From GCA-002840015 sp033765245 (GTDB lineage: Bacteria; Pseudomonadota; Gammaproteobacteria; Xanthomonadales; Xanthomonadaceae), in assembly GCA_033765245.1 (NCBI GenBank), contig JANRIF010000056.1, positions 1 to 22,611 of the forward strand: a DNA stretch of 22,611 bases, written 5' to 3'. The notes beneath the pieces are model-generated. The model did no database searches. It was not told where the DNA came from and saw nothing but the letters and a program-made list of their open reading frames with translations. Both the position numbers and the translations under genes were made by a program. This document shows positions 21,409 to 22,611 of the stretch, one piece after another. Position 1 is the stretch's first letter. Every line of letters starts with the position of its first letter.

Positions 21409-22104
21409 CTACAACAAAGCGTCGAGTTGCTCGAAGCTTGTGACGCGGCGATGGCCGCCGGCGCTGCCGAGGCGCGGACGCGGATAGTCCTCGATACGGT
21501 CCACCAAGGTGGTGCCGAGGCCGGCTTCGCGCGCGGCGTCGAGTTCTTCCACCACGTCGGAGAGAAACATCACGTCCGCGGCGGGCCGCTCGATCGCGGC
21601 CAGGATGTTGCGATAGCTTTGCGCTTCGCGCTTGCCGCCCATCTCGGTGTCGAAGAAGCCCGAGAACAGCGCGGTCAGGTCGCCGGCCTCGGTATGCGCG
21701 AAGAACAGCCGCTGCGCTGCCACCGAGCCGGAGGAGTACACGTACAGTGCGTGCCCAGCCTCGTGCCATGCCTGCAACTGCCGGCTGGCGTCGGCGTACA
21801 GGTGCGCGTGGAAAGCGCCGTGCGCGTAGCCAGCGCGCCAGATCATGCCTTGCAGCGCCTTGAGCGCGGTGTGCTTGCGGTCCTCGTCGATCCATTGCTG
21901 CAGCAGTTCGACGATGCAGTGGTCCGAGACCACGCCGCCGATGTCCAGTGCCGCCGCGTCCAGCCAGCGCCGGACTTCCGGCTCGTGACCGTGCTGGCGC
22001 ACGAAGGTGGGCAGTGCGCGTCGGGCATAGGGAAACAACACGTCCTTGACGAACGCGATGGAGCTGGTGGTGCCTTCGATGTCGGTCAGGATGGCAGTGC
22101 TCAC
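21409..22104 (-). CDS. mtnC: Enolase-phosphatase E1 (acireductone synthase)
   Basis: MtnC is a HAD-superfamily bifunctional enzyme of methionine salvage: it enolises 2,3-diketo-5-methylthiopentyl-1-phosphate and removes its phosphate to give acireductone. The 231 residues show ILTDIEGTTSSIAFVKDVLFPY with Asp8 and Glu10 at the metal site, VYSSGSVAAQ as the second HAD motif, the lysine in MGGKREAQSY, and FLSDVVEELDAA as the acidic third motif. The first motif with Glu in place of the second Asp is typical of this enzyme. The start is a GTG at 22104 that overlaps the mtnD stop as GTGA, so the pair is coupled. vapB follows on the same strand after 148 bases. Confidence 0.95.
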   Translation of the reverse strand: MSTAILTDIEGTTSSIAFVKDVLFPYARRALPTFVRQHGHEPEVRRWLDAAALDIGGVVSDHCIVELLQQWIDEDRKHTALKALQGMIWRAGYAHGAFHAHLYADASRQLQAWHEAGHALYVYSSGSVAAQRLFFAHTEAGDLTALFSGFFDTEMGGKREAQSYRNILAAIERPAADVMFLSDVVEELDAAREAGLGTTLVDRIEDYPRPRLGSAGGHRRVTSFEQLDALL

Positions 22105-22611
22105 GCGGCCTCGGCGTCGTAGCGCGGAAATTGTTCGGCAATGGTGGAGCCGGTGAAGTTGGCGACCCAGCCGGCGGGGTTGGTGAACAGGCGGATTGCC
22201 ACGAAATGCGGTCGCGGGCCCATGTCGAACCAGTGGCGGGTGTTGGCGGGCACACCGATCAGGTCGCCGGCCTCGCACAGTACTTCGTAGACGCGCTGAT
22301 CCAGGTGCATCGTGAACAGGCCGGCACCCTCGACGAAGAAGCGCACCTCGTCCTCGCTGTGGGTATGTTCGCTCAGAAATTTGCGCCGCAGCGTCTCGCG
22401 ATCGGGATGCTCGGGGTACATGCTGACCACGTCCACCGCCTGGTAGCCGCCGCGCGCGATCAGGCGGTCAATATCGCGCCGATAGGCGGCGATCACGGTT
22501 TCCTGCGAGGCGCCCGGCGCCAGGTGGATGTGCGAGCGCCAGCGTTCGAAGCACACACCGGCCAGACCGAGGGTGTCTCCGATCACGGGGTGGTTGCGGG
22601 TCTCCAGAATC
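22101..22611 (-). CDS. mtnD: Acireductone dioxygenase (5' end outside window)
   Basis: This metal-dependent cupin enzyme oxidises acireductone to the keto acid precursor of methionine plus formate (Fe form), or by an off-pathway route (Ni form). The frame remains open to the window edge, reading ILETRNHPVIGDTLGLAGVCFERW, which aligns with the N-terminal part of the family, so the true start lies a few codons beyond 22611. The metal site is visible as EHTHSEDEVRFF (His-x-His-x4-Glu pattern), with the fourth ligand His in TRHWFDMG. Its stop overlaps the mtnC GTG. In relatives mtnB usually precedes mtnD, so it may lie just outside. Confidence 0.94.
   Translation of the reverse strand, partial: ILETRNHPVIGDTLGLAGVCFERWRSHIHLAPGASQETVIAAYRRDIDRLIARGGYQAVDVVSMYPEHPDRETLRRKFLSEHTHSEDEVRFFVEGAGLFTMHLDQRVYEVLCEAGDLIGVPANTRHWFDMGPRPHFVAIRLFTNPAGWVANFTGSTIAEQFPRYDAEAA

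Noticed and set aside
20509..22122. 537-codon plus-strand frame across vapBC and mtnC
   Set aside because: It is antisense to three well-supported minus-strand genes and has no recognisable domain.

Overview
This is a GC-rich stretch of bacterial chromosome. Gene content and protein style point to the gammaproteobacterial family Xanthomonadaceae (a Lysobacter, Stenotrophomonas or Xanthomonas relative). The clues are a GyrA with Gln at position 83, mtnA placed directly before gyrA, an EIIA(mannose-family)-HPr pair, the TorF-like outer membrane protein, and dispersed GGGACTC heptamer arrays. The family assignment is inference; no rRNA or species-specific marker is present.

Layout. (1) 1-483, minus: the start of HPr (ptsH) and a mannose/fructose-family EIIA gene. 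(2) 484-726: a non-coding spacer with a GGGACTC array and its inverted counterpart. (3) 727-8908, plus: a polyamine uptake and catabolism cluster. It holds a putrescine-type aminotransferase (spuC), the ABC transporter potFGHI, a Sad-like aldehyde dehydrogenase and a TorF-family outer membrane protein. A regulatory spacer separates spuC from potF, and a 316-bp nested inverted-repeat element lies between potF and potG. (4) 8960-11679, minus: a tight operon of dienelactone hydrolase, HIT protein, pxpB and pxpC, with no pxpA in view. (5) 11801-13147, plus: rimO. (6) 13236-13910, minus: an unrecognised protein. (7) 13971-17815, plus: mtnA then gyrA. (8) 17962-20399, plus: a secreted metallophosphoesterase coupled to a GDPD-family phosphodiesterase. 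(9) 20416-22611, minus: mtnD (cut by the window edge), mtnC, and a VapB/VapC-type toxin-antitoxin pair.

How the genes work together. PotFGHI would import putrescine or other polyamines, SpuC would deaminate them, and the aldehyde dehydrogenase would oxidise the resulting semialdehyde towards succinate. MtnA, MtnC and MtnD are three steps of the methionine salvage pathway, split between two loci about 6 kb apart. Methylthioadenosine, the substrate of that pathway, is the by-product of spermidine synthesis, so both halves of the window touch polyamine metabolism. That link is inference.

Most of the window is ordinary core metabolism. The least explained parts are non-coding: the heptamer arrays, the nested inverted repeat inside the pot cluster, and the repeat and operator block upstream of the toxin-antitoxin pair. 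I found no CRISPR array, tRNA, rRNA or intact transposase.
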